From Candidatus Obscuribacterales bacterium (GTDB lineage: Bacteria > Cyanobacteriota > Vampirovibrionia > Obscuribacterales > Obscuribacteraceae), in assembly GCA_019745505.1 (NCBI GenBank), contig JAIETE010000137.1, positions 1 to 44,114 on the forward strand: DNA of 44,114 nt, read 5' to 3'. The notes under the pieces are model-generated. The model made no database searches, was not told the DNA's origin, and saw only the letters and a list, made by a program, of their open reading frames with translations. The translations under genes and the position numbers were made by a program. This document shows positions 16,426 to 24,694 of the stretch, piece after piece; the first letter of the stretch is position 1; every line of letters begins with the position of its first letter.

Positions 16426-17217
16426 TTACTTTCGCTGAGGACCTTTGCGCTCGACTTCGAGATCCTTGAGGACAATAGCGCGGAGTTCTTCATAGCTAGG
16501 TTTCTTTGTGGTCATAGTGATAAGCCACTGACCACCCTCATTAAAGCCATCGATTGAGTACATATGATCGTTTGGGCCAATTTCTTTGAGTTCTCTGGCT
16601 ACTTGTGTGTCGGACTCTATTTCGCCCAATGTATAGCGTCTGAAAAGGGTGTCGGGTGAGCTCTTCGGCATGATACGGAAAGTCATCATCACGCCCAATT
16701 TACTTTCCGGCCTGAAATACTCCAGCGCCATGATTTTCTTATCGCCGCTGGTAAATTGTTCGCATACGAAAAACTTCTGTTCTACCTTTCCAGCATTGTT
16801 CAGCGCTATGACCTTTTCTCGGGCGTCATCACGCTCTTCAGGTAAATTCAAAGTTTGCGCGCATTGAACAATTTTTGCCCAGGCTCTCCAATTTTCAGGC
16901 TCAACCGTGGACAGCCTTCTCCACCACTCGAGCGATTCTTTTGGAAGTTCCAGTGATTGGTAGAGCTGGGCAGTATTGCTCACCTCCACGACCATTTGAG
17001 CCTTGTCGGCGCCAGGCTTGTCCCATTCTGTCTGAAAAATTGCTGCTGCTTTGTCTAGTTTGTCCCGGTCAGTGGCTTCTAGAGCTTCCCTTAGCAGCGT
17101 TTTTCCTGTCTGGAGTTGTGAGTTTGTTTCGGCCGATTGGACAGGCGATATATCCGTCGGGGATGTAAATAGCAATATCGCTAGCGCTATTGTCAGTCCG
17201 GTCCGTCGCATCGCCAT
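16426..17217 (-). CDS. Secreted TPR-like protein
   Basis: A 263-residue protein with a Sec signal peptide (TGLTIALAILLFTSPT, cleavage near QSA). Residues 30-135 look like paired helices of tetratricopeptide type (AAAIFQTEW, AQLYQSLELPKESLEWWRRLSTVEPENWRAW). The C-terminal half is alpha/beta with YFRPESKLGVMMTFRIMP and GQWLITMTTKKPSYEELRAI, and I do not recognise it. ATG 17217 and ATG 17211 are both possible starts. It lies close to the small-protein gene at 17230 on the same strand. Probably a periplasmic or surface protein; its role is not evident. Confidence 0.65.
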   Translation of the reverse strand: MAMRRTGLTIALAILLFTSPTDISPVQSAETNSQLQTGKTLLREALEATDRDKLDKAAAIFQTEWDKPGADKAQMVVEVSNTAQLYQSLELPKESLEWWRRLSTVEPENWRAWAKIVQCAQTLNLPEERDDAREKVIALNNAGKVEQKFFVCEQFTSGDKKIMALEYFRPESKLGVMMTFRIMPKSSPDTLFRRYTLGEIESDTQVARELKEIGPNDHMYSIDGFNEGGQWLITMTTKKPSYEELRAIVLKDLEVERKGPQRK

Positions 17218-17229
17218 CCGTCCTGTCGT

Positions 17230-17457
17230 CTAGCCTGTAGGATTCTCGCCCTTGTACTGTGCGGGCTCCATGATTCGCTTATCGCCGATTTCGATCATTA
17301 ATTCGGCAATGCAATAGGTGTTTTCAATAAGTGCCGTGAACTGCTTGCGCATCCTGTCATCGCTTAGAAATGCGTCACCGTGCCGCATGTTCGGCACTTT
17401 CAGCTCCTCCGAGACAATGATTGCAGCCATAATGTGGCGCATTGCGTATATATCCAT
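17230..17457 (-). CDS. Small protein, member 1 of a tandem paralogous pair
   Basis: A 75-residue protein with no signal or membrane segment. It shares the frame RHIMAA-I-SEE-K-P-MR-D, then DR-R-QFT-LIEN-YCIA-LMIE-G-KR with the gene at 17675, so the two are duplicates. The predicted fold is two helices with a conserved Cys in YCIA. ATG 17457 has GGAG nine bases upstream. The gene starts 12 bases before the TPR gene on the same strand. I know no family for it. Confidence 0.7.
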   Translation of the reverse strand: MDIYAMRHIMAAIIVSEELKVPNMRHGDAFLSDDRMRKQFTALIENTYCIAELMIEIGDKRIMEPAQYKGENPTG

Positions 17458-17674
17458 CTGTGCGTACTCCTTGACCGGCAGGATGTGCTAAGGGAAGCAT
17501 ACTCCAAAAGCATGTTTAAAATCAGCCTGGTTTCAGAAAACAAGGGCTCTGTGTTCAATGAGCCTCAGATTCTCTGCCGGCAAGAAAGCCGATTCTCCGG
17601 AACCAGGACGAACTGACTTGCTTTACGTCAGTCGATGCACCAAAGGTAGTGTCATGGTGGCGTGGCTGTCTCGA

Positions 17675-17896
17675 CTAGAAGCCCGGTTTCCATAGACCAT
17701 CGGTGACACGCTTTTCGCCCAGTTCTATCATCAGGTCGGCAATGCAGTAGGCATTCTCGATAAGAGGAGTAAACTGCCTGCGCAACCGATCTGTAGGCAC
17801 AGAACCATCGTCCATGCGCATCGTTGGACCTTTGATTTCTTCAGAAGCAATCCAAGCGGCCATGATATGCCGCAAATAGTATTGGTTGGCGTCCAT
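17675..17896 (-). CDS. Small protein, member 2 of a tandem paralogous pair
   Basis: A 73-residue paralogue of the product at 17230, with the same core: YLRHIMAAWIASEEIKGPTMR, then DRLRRQFTPLIENAYCIADLMIELGEKR. About half the aligned positions are identical. The frame is open to 17935, but ATG 17896 aligns with the start of the first copy, though without a clear ribosome site. The 217 bases between the two genes show no other gene or clear hairpin. The conserved MAA-SEE and IEN-YC motifs point to one shared function, unknown to me. Confidence 0.65.
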   Translation of the reverse strand: MDANQYYLRHIMAAWIASEEIKGPTMRMDDGSVPTDRLRRQFTPLIENAYCIADLMIELGEKRVTDGLWKPGF

Positions 17897-18121
17897 ATTA
17901 TTACGACCCGGTTGAGTGACTGGAACCAGCGCCAATCATATCAGGCAGCAAGAGAGTGAGATCGATTTTTCTTGCTAACCGTCGTTCTTTACTTCGAAAT
18001 GAGTCTGTCATGGCGCTCGTTTCCATCCCAACGCTTTCACCAATGTTTCGCTCGGTCCTTGAGTACCGGCTTGGCTCCTGTATGTCCGGACCATTCGGCT
18101 AGGCAAATATTTTGCTCAAAG

Positions 18122-19021
18122 TCAGCCTTCGCTTGATTCCCTTTCGGCTTCGATGGCCCACTCGTCCCACGATTCGAAAAAGCATGTATCCGGCCACCCT
18201 CGATGAGTTTCGCGTGCCCATGTTAGGTGTACCTGTGCATACTTATGCTTGTGTCCTACAAGCTCAAAAAGCACATCATCCGTTGATGTGTGCCGCGCAA
18301 CGGATATCGCTTGAACAAATCGAAGGGGGTGGAAAAAATTGAAAGTGATTTCTCTTGATAGTTCTTGCTCGAGGCCTGGTTCGCATCGTTTCCAGTATTT
18401 TGGCAAAGCGGCTTGAGGTTGTCCATAAATCTGCCGCCTCAACCACTCTTCATTATGTTCGCTATCGCTGTGATGCTTAAAGTCGACGGGCTTGAACGTG
18501 TAGTTTATGTCATAGCCAAACTGGGGATCGTTATCGCTTTGAGACAGCAATAAAAACCCGGCCTCATCTTTCCAAACTGCAAATTTGAGAAAGGGCTCTA
18601 TTTCTGGCGCTCCTTTGAAGAGTGGCGCTCCAAGCGTACCTTCTGCTCTTGCTAGCTCTTCATTGAACGCCTCATCGAATTCCGCACGTTCGTTTGAAAA
18701 CGATTCGTCTGATTGGTGATGTTTCCTGGAAAAACTTTCCCACCAGCAAAACGGCAGAGACGCGCATTCTACAGCAAAAGGCTTATAGCATAATGACGAA
18801 CCGGAGTTTTCCGCCTGTTTCATCTTAAGGCTGACCGATAACTGGGTGTCCACATCATCTCCGAAACAAAAATTCCAAAGGTCGGCGTCCGAATTTGCCG
18901 GATCGAACTTGGCGAACTTTTCACAGGCTGCTTTGAACTCTTCAAGGGTTAATTCCCTTTTGGTGAGCTGGAAGAGTTTTTCAACCGGCGGTTTGAAATT
19001 CGGCAGTTTATCTACTGGCAT
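18122..19021 (-). CDS. Conserved-looking cytoplasmic protein of unknown function
   Basis: A 299-residue acidic protein without signal peptide or membrane segment. The N-terminal half is helical (LTLEEFKAACEKFAKF). A middle beta region contains WKDEAGFLLLSQSDNDPQFGYDINYTF. The C-terminal half is rich in aromatic residues and ends HKYAQVHLTWARETHRGWPDTCFFESWDEW, which has the look of a small alpha/beta domain. I do not recognise the family, and an immunity-like or SUKH-like protein is only a guess. ATG 19021 lacks a good ribosome site. It is divergent from the membrane-protein gene at 19204. Confidence 0.6.
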   Translation of the reverse strand: MPVDKLPNFKPPVEKLFQLTKRELTLEEFKAACEKFAKFDPANSDADLWNFCFGDDVDTQLSVSLKMKQAENSGSSLCYKPFAVECASLPFCWWESFSRKHHQSDESFSNERAEFDEAFNEELARAEGTLGAPLFKGAPEIEPFLKFAVWKDEAGFLLLSQSDNDPQFGYDINYTFKPVDFKHHSDSEHNEEWLRRQIYGQPQAALPKYWKRCEPGLEQELSREITFNFFHPLRFVQAISVARHTSTDDVLFELVGHKHKYAQVHLTWARETHRGWPDTCFFESWDEWAIEAERESSEG

Positions 19022-19203
19022 TTTCGTCTGTCACTTCGCTTGCCGATCTTAGGAAACCTTGAGACGAACATTATGCCGGGTTCGATTTCAGCGTAGATTA
19101 AATCGGGGTCTGGGCGTCAATCTGCTTACCTCTAAATCCGTATTCGCTGGTTCGGCTCGCTGGGCGTATTATAATTAAACTTCACTCGCTGGAGAGCCAG
19201 TCC

Positions 19204-20238
19204 TTGACCAAGTCAATTGCAGAAGAGCCGCGAAAATTTACGTGGTTTCCAAAGCTCGAATTTCTCAATCCGTTCGGATACGAAATGCAGTTCATCATCT
19301 TGGGTGGATTGGTCTTTTACCTGCCGATTATTTTGTTCTTGGGCGAGCCGGGACTGAGCAAGGAAACAGTAGCTTGGAATTTCTGGATTAATACGCTTGC
19401 AACAGCGCCTCACACCTCTGCCACGTATGTTCGCCTACAGAGGAAAATCAAAGAAGGAAAGGTCAATTGGCTTTTCGGGTGGCCTGCTTTCCTGGCTACG
19501 TGGGCGATATTGATTGGTTTTTGGGCTGCTGGACATTTCATCCTCGGAATTACGATCGCTGCTATGTGGCAGTCATTTCACTATCTGCGTCAGATGTACG
19601 GGGTAAATCGAGTTTTCTCGCGTAATAATGAGGAGAGCGAGCTGGCGAGAAAACTAAATTTCTGGGCGTATCACTTGGCTGTTCCATTGTTTGTATTTGG
19701 CCGCTCAGACATGCTTTGGCACATTTGGAACGGCAAACCATCGGACACATTCGCACCGATGAATGTACCTGACTTAGTCATGGTTGCATTTGGTCTGCTG
19801 GCGTATTTTGGTTTTCTGATGGGATTGATTAGCGAGTATCTGAAGGCAAAGAACAGCTCTGTCTACAATCCGGTCGGGTTGCTGATGCTGGTCTTATACT
19901 TCGCTGTTCACTGCTATGGTTTCTTGTCCGTGGAATACTACGTTCGCGGATTTTTGTTTATCTCCATCTATCACGCAATCCAATACGTCGCGATGGTTTA
20001 CTACCTGGAGCGCGACGGGCGAACAGAAAAGTTTACGGAAAAGCTAATGAAAGGACCAATTCTTCTAGCTTTCCCAATCTTCTGGCTTCTTCTTATCGGC
20101 TTCGGTTACTTGATCAATCAGGGCGCTAAAACCATCGACCTGTTCTGGACGCAATTTTCTTTGATTGTGCTGAACAATTGGTCGGTCCACCACTATGTGG
20201 TGGACACGGTGTTGTGGACTAGAAAAGCCGGCAAATAG
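19204..20238 (+). CDS. Polytopic membrane protein with conserved-looking intramembrane histidines
   Basis: A 344-residue protein with about nine hydrophobic segments. Histidines recur near membrane boundaries: TAPHTSATYVR, AAMWQSFHYLRQMYG, YFAVHCYGF, ISIYHAIQYVAMVYYLER and LNNWSVHHYVVDTVLWT. Spaced His of this kind are seen in membrane di-iron oxygenases and carotenoid-cleaving Brp/Blh proteins, but no diagnostic motif of those families is present, so this is only a suggestion. The start is TTG 19204, backed by GGAGAG seven bases upstream; no in-frame ATG lies nearby. A TATAAT lies at 19170. It is convergent with the large MORN/HEAT gene (six bases apart). Confidence 0.65.
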   Translation: MTKSIAEEPRKFTWFPKLEFLNPFGYEMQFIILGGLVFYLPIILFLGEPGLSKETVAWNFWINTLATAPHTSATYVRLQRKIKEGKVNWLFGWPAFLATWAILIGFWAAGHFILGITIAAMWQSFHYLRQMYGVNRVFSRNNEESELARKLNFWAYHLAVPLFVFGRSDMLWHIWNGKPSDTFAPMNVPDLVMVAFGLLAYFGFLMGLISEYLKAKNSSVYNPVGLLMLVLYFAVHCYGFLSVEYYVRGFLFISIYHAIQYVAMVYYLERDGRTEKFTEKLMKGPILLAFPIFWLLLIGFGYLINQGAKTIDLFWTQFSLIVLNNWSVHHYVVDTVLWTRKAGK

Positions 20239-20244
20239 ACCAGC

Positions 20245-23200
20245 TTAACTCATCCAGGTCTTCAATTTCTTTGCTGTTAGTCCTGCTTCTTTGATTGCCA
20301 CTGCAATTTCCGCAACTTCTTTATTCTCGAGCATCCATTTCGCTATGCAAAAGCGTTGCCAGCCTTCGCGCTCCTTCGCCATTTTTAGAAGCTCTCCTGC
20401 AAACATCATCGGCATGCAGTCGAGGTCCTGCAGTAGTCCGCCACCAATCTCCTGATTTGCATGAGAGAGGCAGCGAGTGACAAGCGGAATGCAAGACGGG
20501 AATGACGCGTGTTTTGCCAGGGCGCGCATCAGCCAGGTATATTCAGAAGGCAGGTATTCCCCGCTTTCGATTTTGGGCAGTGCATTTAGCTTTTTGTCGA
20601 TTACTTTCGCCAAGACATCCGCCGCACTGGCAGTTCGATGCTGCCATAGCCATGCGGCCGGCGGTCCAAAACTTATGGCGTTATCGGCAAGCATGAGATT
20701 GGCAATCTTTACGGCTACGTCTTCCAGTGCTTCATTACTTCCACACGTATCCGGCACTTTCATGTTTATGTCTATACCTTCATCAGCCAAAGTTTTCCAA
20801 ATGATTGGCCACTCGATGGGGCGTTTCTTGTCGAGTGGTAGTCCGCGAGCCATAAAGGCGGCTTCGGCCGCTTCTCTCACAGAAACGTTTGACGATTGCA
20901 GATAGTGTTCGATAGTGGTGACATCCAACTGGGGGAACTTTCCGACGGTATCGCACTCGAGAATGCGAAACTGATTCCATAGAGCATCACCATAGGTATA
21001 CAGCTGCCTAGCCTCAGCAATGGCTCTATCGATCGGCTCCACATTTCCAAAGTTTGGATCAGCCTTCTGCAGAGCCAGTGCTGCTCGGTAGTACATCAGC
21101 GTGACTGAGTTGTTGTCGTCTGATGGATTTCTGAAGTAAATATTGACGAAGGAATTTCTCTGCGCCGGATGCAATTTTGGAGCGATTGATTCAATTGCTT
21201 GCAGAGCCGCGATCTGGCTTGGTGTGTCATTGCTCAGCATTGAGGCAATTTCGGAAAGAAGATCCGTTGCTCCCCATTCGACCAGAGAATTCAGTGCTGC
21301 GACAGCGCTCTTCTCCTCGTAATTTTGGATTGAATACTTAAGGAGTTTTTTCAGTGCATTGATCGCTTGTTGTTCATGCTCTTTGCGATCGGTCCCGACC
21401 AGTTTCCCCAGCGCCTCGGCGATGGCTGTGAGGCAGTCAATCCAAGGAATCGTCGCCAGGCGAGCTTCAAAATCTCGTTTGTCGGCGAGCTGTGTGAAGT
21501 ACTCATCGATGATCTGGCAGAGTTTTGGTATGGCCTTTTGTGATTGCATTTGCTCAAGCAGTTTCACTGCGAGGGCTCGTTTGAAGTGGTATTCCTCCGC
21601 AATTTCAAGCTGTTTCAAACAGCATTCTTCCAAACGGTTGTCCAATGCTCCTTGTGTGCGGCCTATGGCGATCAGGAGATTTGCGGTTCTCAAATATGAT
21701 TCTGAATATAGGCTGCCCCAGATAAAGGGCTGAAGTACTTCGCAGCCGTTTTGTCCAAGCCAGATGCCCACCCCGATTGCTTCATCTGTTGCATCAAAAT
21801 CGTCACGGCGAAACTCATAATTACGAACGAAATCCAGACATCGCCAGAGCAATTCGTTGCCTGGCACTTTGCGCGCGGCTCTTTCGTATTTTTCTAGGGC
21901 ACCACAGTCAGTGACATTCTGCCATGCTTTTTCTATGAGTTTTTCAAGTCCTTCTTTGGCAAGTTCTTCAACCTCAGTGGAAACCGCTTGCAGCCTGACG
22001 GCTTCGGCACCTTCATGTCCGGTTCTTTCCTGGCTTCTCTGCTCTTCGCGTTCCGGAATCAGATCCAGTCTCAAGAACTCATCACGCACAGCATGTATGT
22101 CTTTGATATCGCCGATTTCTTTGCGCCCGCTTTCAATTTCTTCTAAAAACTGGACCAAGTCACGAACGATTCGCGCTTTGTGATTTCTGTATAGGTCGCA
22201 ACATTCTTTGAGTCTGTCGGTTTGCTTGAACCAAAAAAGTCTCCACAGCAAATAGAGTGCCGTATGTGGAAGGCGCGTGTTGCCGGACTGCTTGAGTGAG
22301 TCGTATCTTTCCTGGGTGAGTGCTCTGTTCCAGCCGGGCCGAAAGGTTTCTTTGATGTCGCTCCAGTTGCGCCGGCGGTCTTCATTGAGAAGCTCAACTA
22401 TCCATTGTGCTCGCCAGAATGGACCAGTTATCGAATTTTCAGGGTCTAGGTTACATTCGAAATCACACTTTGATATTTCATCATCGGCATCGTCCTGAGT
22501 TTCATCTGTCGAACTTTCAACGCCTTCGTAATTGATAGCATCCTCTAAACCGTCGCTAGCACACCAGCCTACATAGCATTTTCCTGACAGTTTCTTCCAT
22601 GCTGCTCTTGCTGCTTTTACCGAAATGCGTTCTTGCTCGTAAGATGCTGCTAATGCCACTCTGTATGCGAATTCATCAATTGAAAGCGAGAGCACTTCAT
22701 CAACGTAGTGCGTATCGTGACTCCAGAGGAAAATGCCGTTGGGCTTAGGTTCTTCACGGTATGACTGGAAGATTGTGGAATAGACGTGATCGCTGTCCCC
22801 GAAATAACCAATCTTAACGGCACCCATAAAAGCAATACCAAGCTCTTCGCAACAGTTATCCCAAGGATGGGCGATCATCTTGAACCAAACATTCTCTTCA
22901 AAGGTTCTTCTACTCGTAGCTGGTCTGAAGCCACTTCCACCTGAGGCGGCGCGATTGACGAATGCGTCTATGTCTTTGTAAGTTACACCCCAGAGTTCTT
23001 CGAGTTGAAGCGGGTCTTCTTGATTGCTTACTTCTTCTTGATCTTCCAATAGAGAGCGAATTTCAATGGCATGATCTTTGAGGAATGTCACTGGTTCAGC
23101 GGCATCGAAAATATGATCAAGATCAAACGCGTCCGAAAGCGGTCTGCCATCTGACGTGCATTCTGTCCCGTCCTTAAGAAACCAGTGACGGTTCTCTTCA

Positions 23201-23571
23201 TGCCAATTGGCGGTGCTGTCGAATTCGTAGCGCCAGACGCGGCTTGCCGCAGGAAAGTGTTCTTCGCTCTCAATCTCGCTGTTAAAGTAAACAAATCGTC
23301 CATTGCGGTTGCCGTTCTTCCATTCTCCTCTGGACGCTAGACTACCGTCTGGATGGTATCTCTCCAGAATTCCGTGAGGACGACCTTCGGCATCAAAGTT
23401 CGCTAAGCATACGAGCGTGCCGTCGGAGCGCCAATAACGCCATTCACCGACCGGCACTTTTACGCTCTTGATGACGCCACGCTTGTCAAAGACTCCTAGC
23501 TGCCACTCATTGTCTTTCTCAACCCAAACTGCTTCGTCAGGAACACCGGCGGGACGAGTTGGCGGTTTCAT
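20245..23571 (-). CDS. Giant MORN/YwqK-like and HEAT-repeat protein
   Basis: A 1108-residue cytoplasmic protein. Residues 20-110 hold MORN/YwqK-type repeats (GEWRYWRSDGTLVCLANFDAEGRPHGILERYHPDGSLASRGEW). Residues 180-350 contain a domain with PWDNCCEELGIAFMGAVKIGYFGDS and GIFLWSHDTHYV that recalls SMI1/KNR4-like proteins. Residues 560-1000 are repeated helical pairs (AVKLLEQMQSQKAIPKL, IPWIDCLTAIAEALGKLV, VREAAEAAFMARGLPL) of HEAT type. A GTG at 23586 is possible, but ATG 23571 has AAGGA seven bases upstream. The architecture suggests a scaffold that senses or binds a protein partner; the actual role is unknown. The segment naming is by eye. Confidence 0.65.
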   Translation of the reverse strand: MKPPTRPAGVPDEAVWVEKDNEWQLGVFDKRGVIKSVKVPVGEWRYWRSDGTLVCLANFDAEGRPHGILERYHPDGSLASRGEWKNGNRNGRFVYFNSEIESEEHFPAASRVWRYEFDSTANWHEENRHWFLKDGTECTSDGRPLSDAFDLDHIFDAAEPVTFLKDHAIEIRSLLEDQEEVSNQEDPLQLEELWGVTYKDIDAFVNRAASGGSGFRPATSRRTFEENVWFKMIAHPWDNCCEELGIAFMGAVKIGYFGDSDHVYSTIFQSYREEPKPNGIFLWSHDTHYVDEVLSLSIDEFAYRVALAASYEQERISVKAARAAWKKLSGKCYVGWCASDGLEDAINYEGVESSTDETQDDADDEISKCDFECNLDPENSITGPFWRAQWIVELLNEDRRRNWSDIKETFRPGWNRALTQERYDSLKQSGNTRLPHTALYLLWRLFWFKQTDRLKECCDLYRNHKARIVRDLVQFLEEIESGRKEIGDIKDIHAVRDEFLRLDLIPEREEQRSQERTGHEGAEAVRLQAVSTEVEELAKEGLEKLIEKAWQNVTDCGALEKYERAARKVPGNELLWRCLDFVRNYEFRRDDFDATDEAIGVGIWLGQNGCEVLQPFIWGSLYSESYLRTANLLIAIGRTQGALDNRLEECCLKQLEIAEEYHFKRALAVKLLEQMQSQKAIPKLCQIIDEYFTQLADKRDFEARLATIPWIDCLTAIAEALGKLVGTDRKEHEQQAINALKKLLKYSIQNYEEKSAVAALNSLVEWGATDLLSEIASMLSNDTPSQIAALQAIESIAPKLHPAQRNSFVNIYFRNPSDDNNSVTLMYYRAALALQKADPNFGNVEPIDRAIAEARQLYTYGDALWNQFRILECDTVGKFPQLDVTTIEHYLQSSNVSVREAAEAAFMARGLPLDKKRPIEWPIIWKTLADEGIDINMKVPDTCGSNEALEDVAVKIANLMLADNAISFGPPAAWLWQHRTASAADVLAKVIDKKLNALPKIESGEYLPSEYTWLMRALAKHASFPSCIPLVTRCLSHANQEIGGGLLQDLDCMPMMFAGELLKMAKEREGWQRFCIAKWMLENKEVAEIAVAIKEAGLTAKKLKTWMS

Positions 23572-23692
23572 TGAAATTTCCTTCACTGGTAAATGTTCAG
23601 CAAGAAGGAATACTGCGGCGTCTGGAAAATTAGGAGTACTGTTTTTGGCAATTCGTGTTTAGCATATGAGATAAAGTCACGCTAGTTCATTC

Positions 23693-24586
23693 TTAATGAG
23701 CTTCTGTCAGGCGGCGCAAATCATTCAGCGATAGCCATCGCAACGGAAGAGTGTCTTCCATTGCTTTGCCTGACAGGATGCCGACTGACTCATGTGTAAG
23801 TGAAAGCACTTTTGAATCCGGGTGCGGCACGCTGGTGTACAAGACGCCCAACTTATTGGCCTGGCTTTGAATGAACTTTTCGAACTCCCAGCGAACAATT
23901 GCAAAACGTAATTTCGAATGAAGGAGCATAATCAGCATGTCTTGCTGTGCGGCTATGGCAGTCCAGTTTCCATCAACGGTTCCATTCACTACGTGACCGG
24001 CAGGAATAGCTTTGGCCAGCAGCATGGCGGCATCATTCTTGTTGTAGGTATGATCTTGCTTCGCTCCATTGCTTGCAATTTTCACAAGTCGATCAACTTC
24101 GGAACCTTTGCCGGGAGTTGGTGGCGGTTGCATTTGAAGAACTGCAGCAGCGGCCGTACGAATTTTTGACTCGAGTGCTTGCGAGTGTTCCGGATACTCA
24201 TCCCATTCTTCTGTAGCTGCTATGAATTGCCTTAAGTATGGATAGAGCGGGTCGAAATCAGTGCCGAATTGTCCCATGCGTCGGGCGCCCTCATAGGCAC
24301 CCATGCGTCCCTTTTGAACCTGGGTCGCATACTCGTGAACCAGTAGCCAGGCGGCTTCGATTTTTGTGCGCTCTTCCAGATTCATTTCGCCGAACAGTCG
24401 CGGGAGCAATTGCGGCACGGTGTTTATCTGATCTGCTGGAAGAGCGGCGAGTTTTCTTAGCGTTTGACTGTCCAGCCCTTCGCTAATGAGCAGTTGGGAA
24501 ATCTCTGGAACGTCTTCCGGGTAAAGCGTTTGAAGCGTCCATTTCGCCTGTAGGATACGAAGACGCTGATTCTCCCTTGGATGCAT
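23693..24586 (-). CDS. Helical protein of unknown function
   Basis: A 297-residue protein, mostly helical and without signal peptide or membrane segment. The N-terminus reads like a short repeat region (VPEISQLLISEGLDSQTLRKLAALP), and a Gly/Tyr-rich turn (GAYEGARRMGQFGTDFDPLYPYLRQF) follows. A Pro/Gly linker (MQPPPTPGKGSEVD) separates this from a C-terminal domain with ending LPLRWLSLNDLRRL. No family recognised. ATG 24586 has AGGGG nine bases upstream and is preferred over 24604. The gap 23572-23692 to the next gene holds no other feature that I can see. Confidence 0.55.
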   Translation of the reverse strand: MHPRENQRLRILQAKWTLQTLYPEDVPEISQLLISEGLDSQTLRKLAALPADQINTVPQLLPRLFGEMNLEERTKIEAAWLLVHEYATQVQKGRMGAYEGARRMGQFGTDFDPLYPYLRQFIAATEEWDEYPEHSQALESKIRTAAAAVLQMQPPPTPGKGSEVDRLVKIASNGAKQDHTYNKNDAAMLLAKAIPAGHVVNGTVDGNWTAIAAQQDMLIMLLHSKLRFAIVRWEFEKFIQSQANKLGVLYTSVPHPDSKVLSLTHESVGILSGKAMEDTLPLRWLSLNDLRRLTEAH

Positions 24587-24694
24587 CAAAAGAAGCCCCT
24601 GCATATGGAATGGTTACCCTCAGAACACTTTAATGCCAATGTCAACAAACTTCAATTCCCTGCTGAGTGTTGTCAATTGATGTTCGGTGGAACT

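Noticed and set aside
23572..23692. Possible small RNA between the MORN/HEAT gene and the next gene
   Set aside because: No hairpin with T run or promoter motif could be seen.
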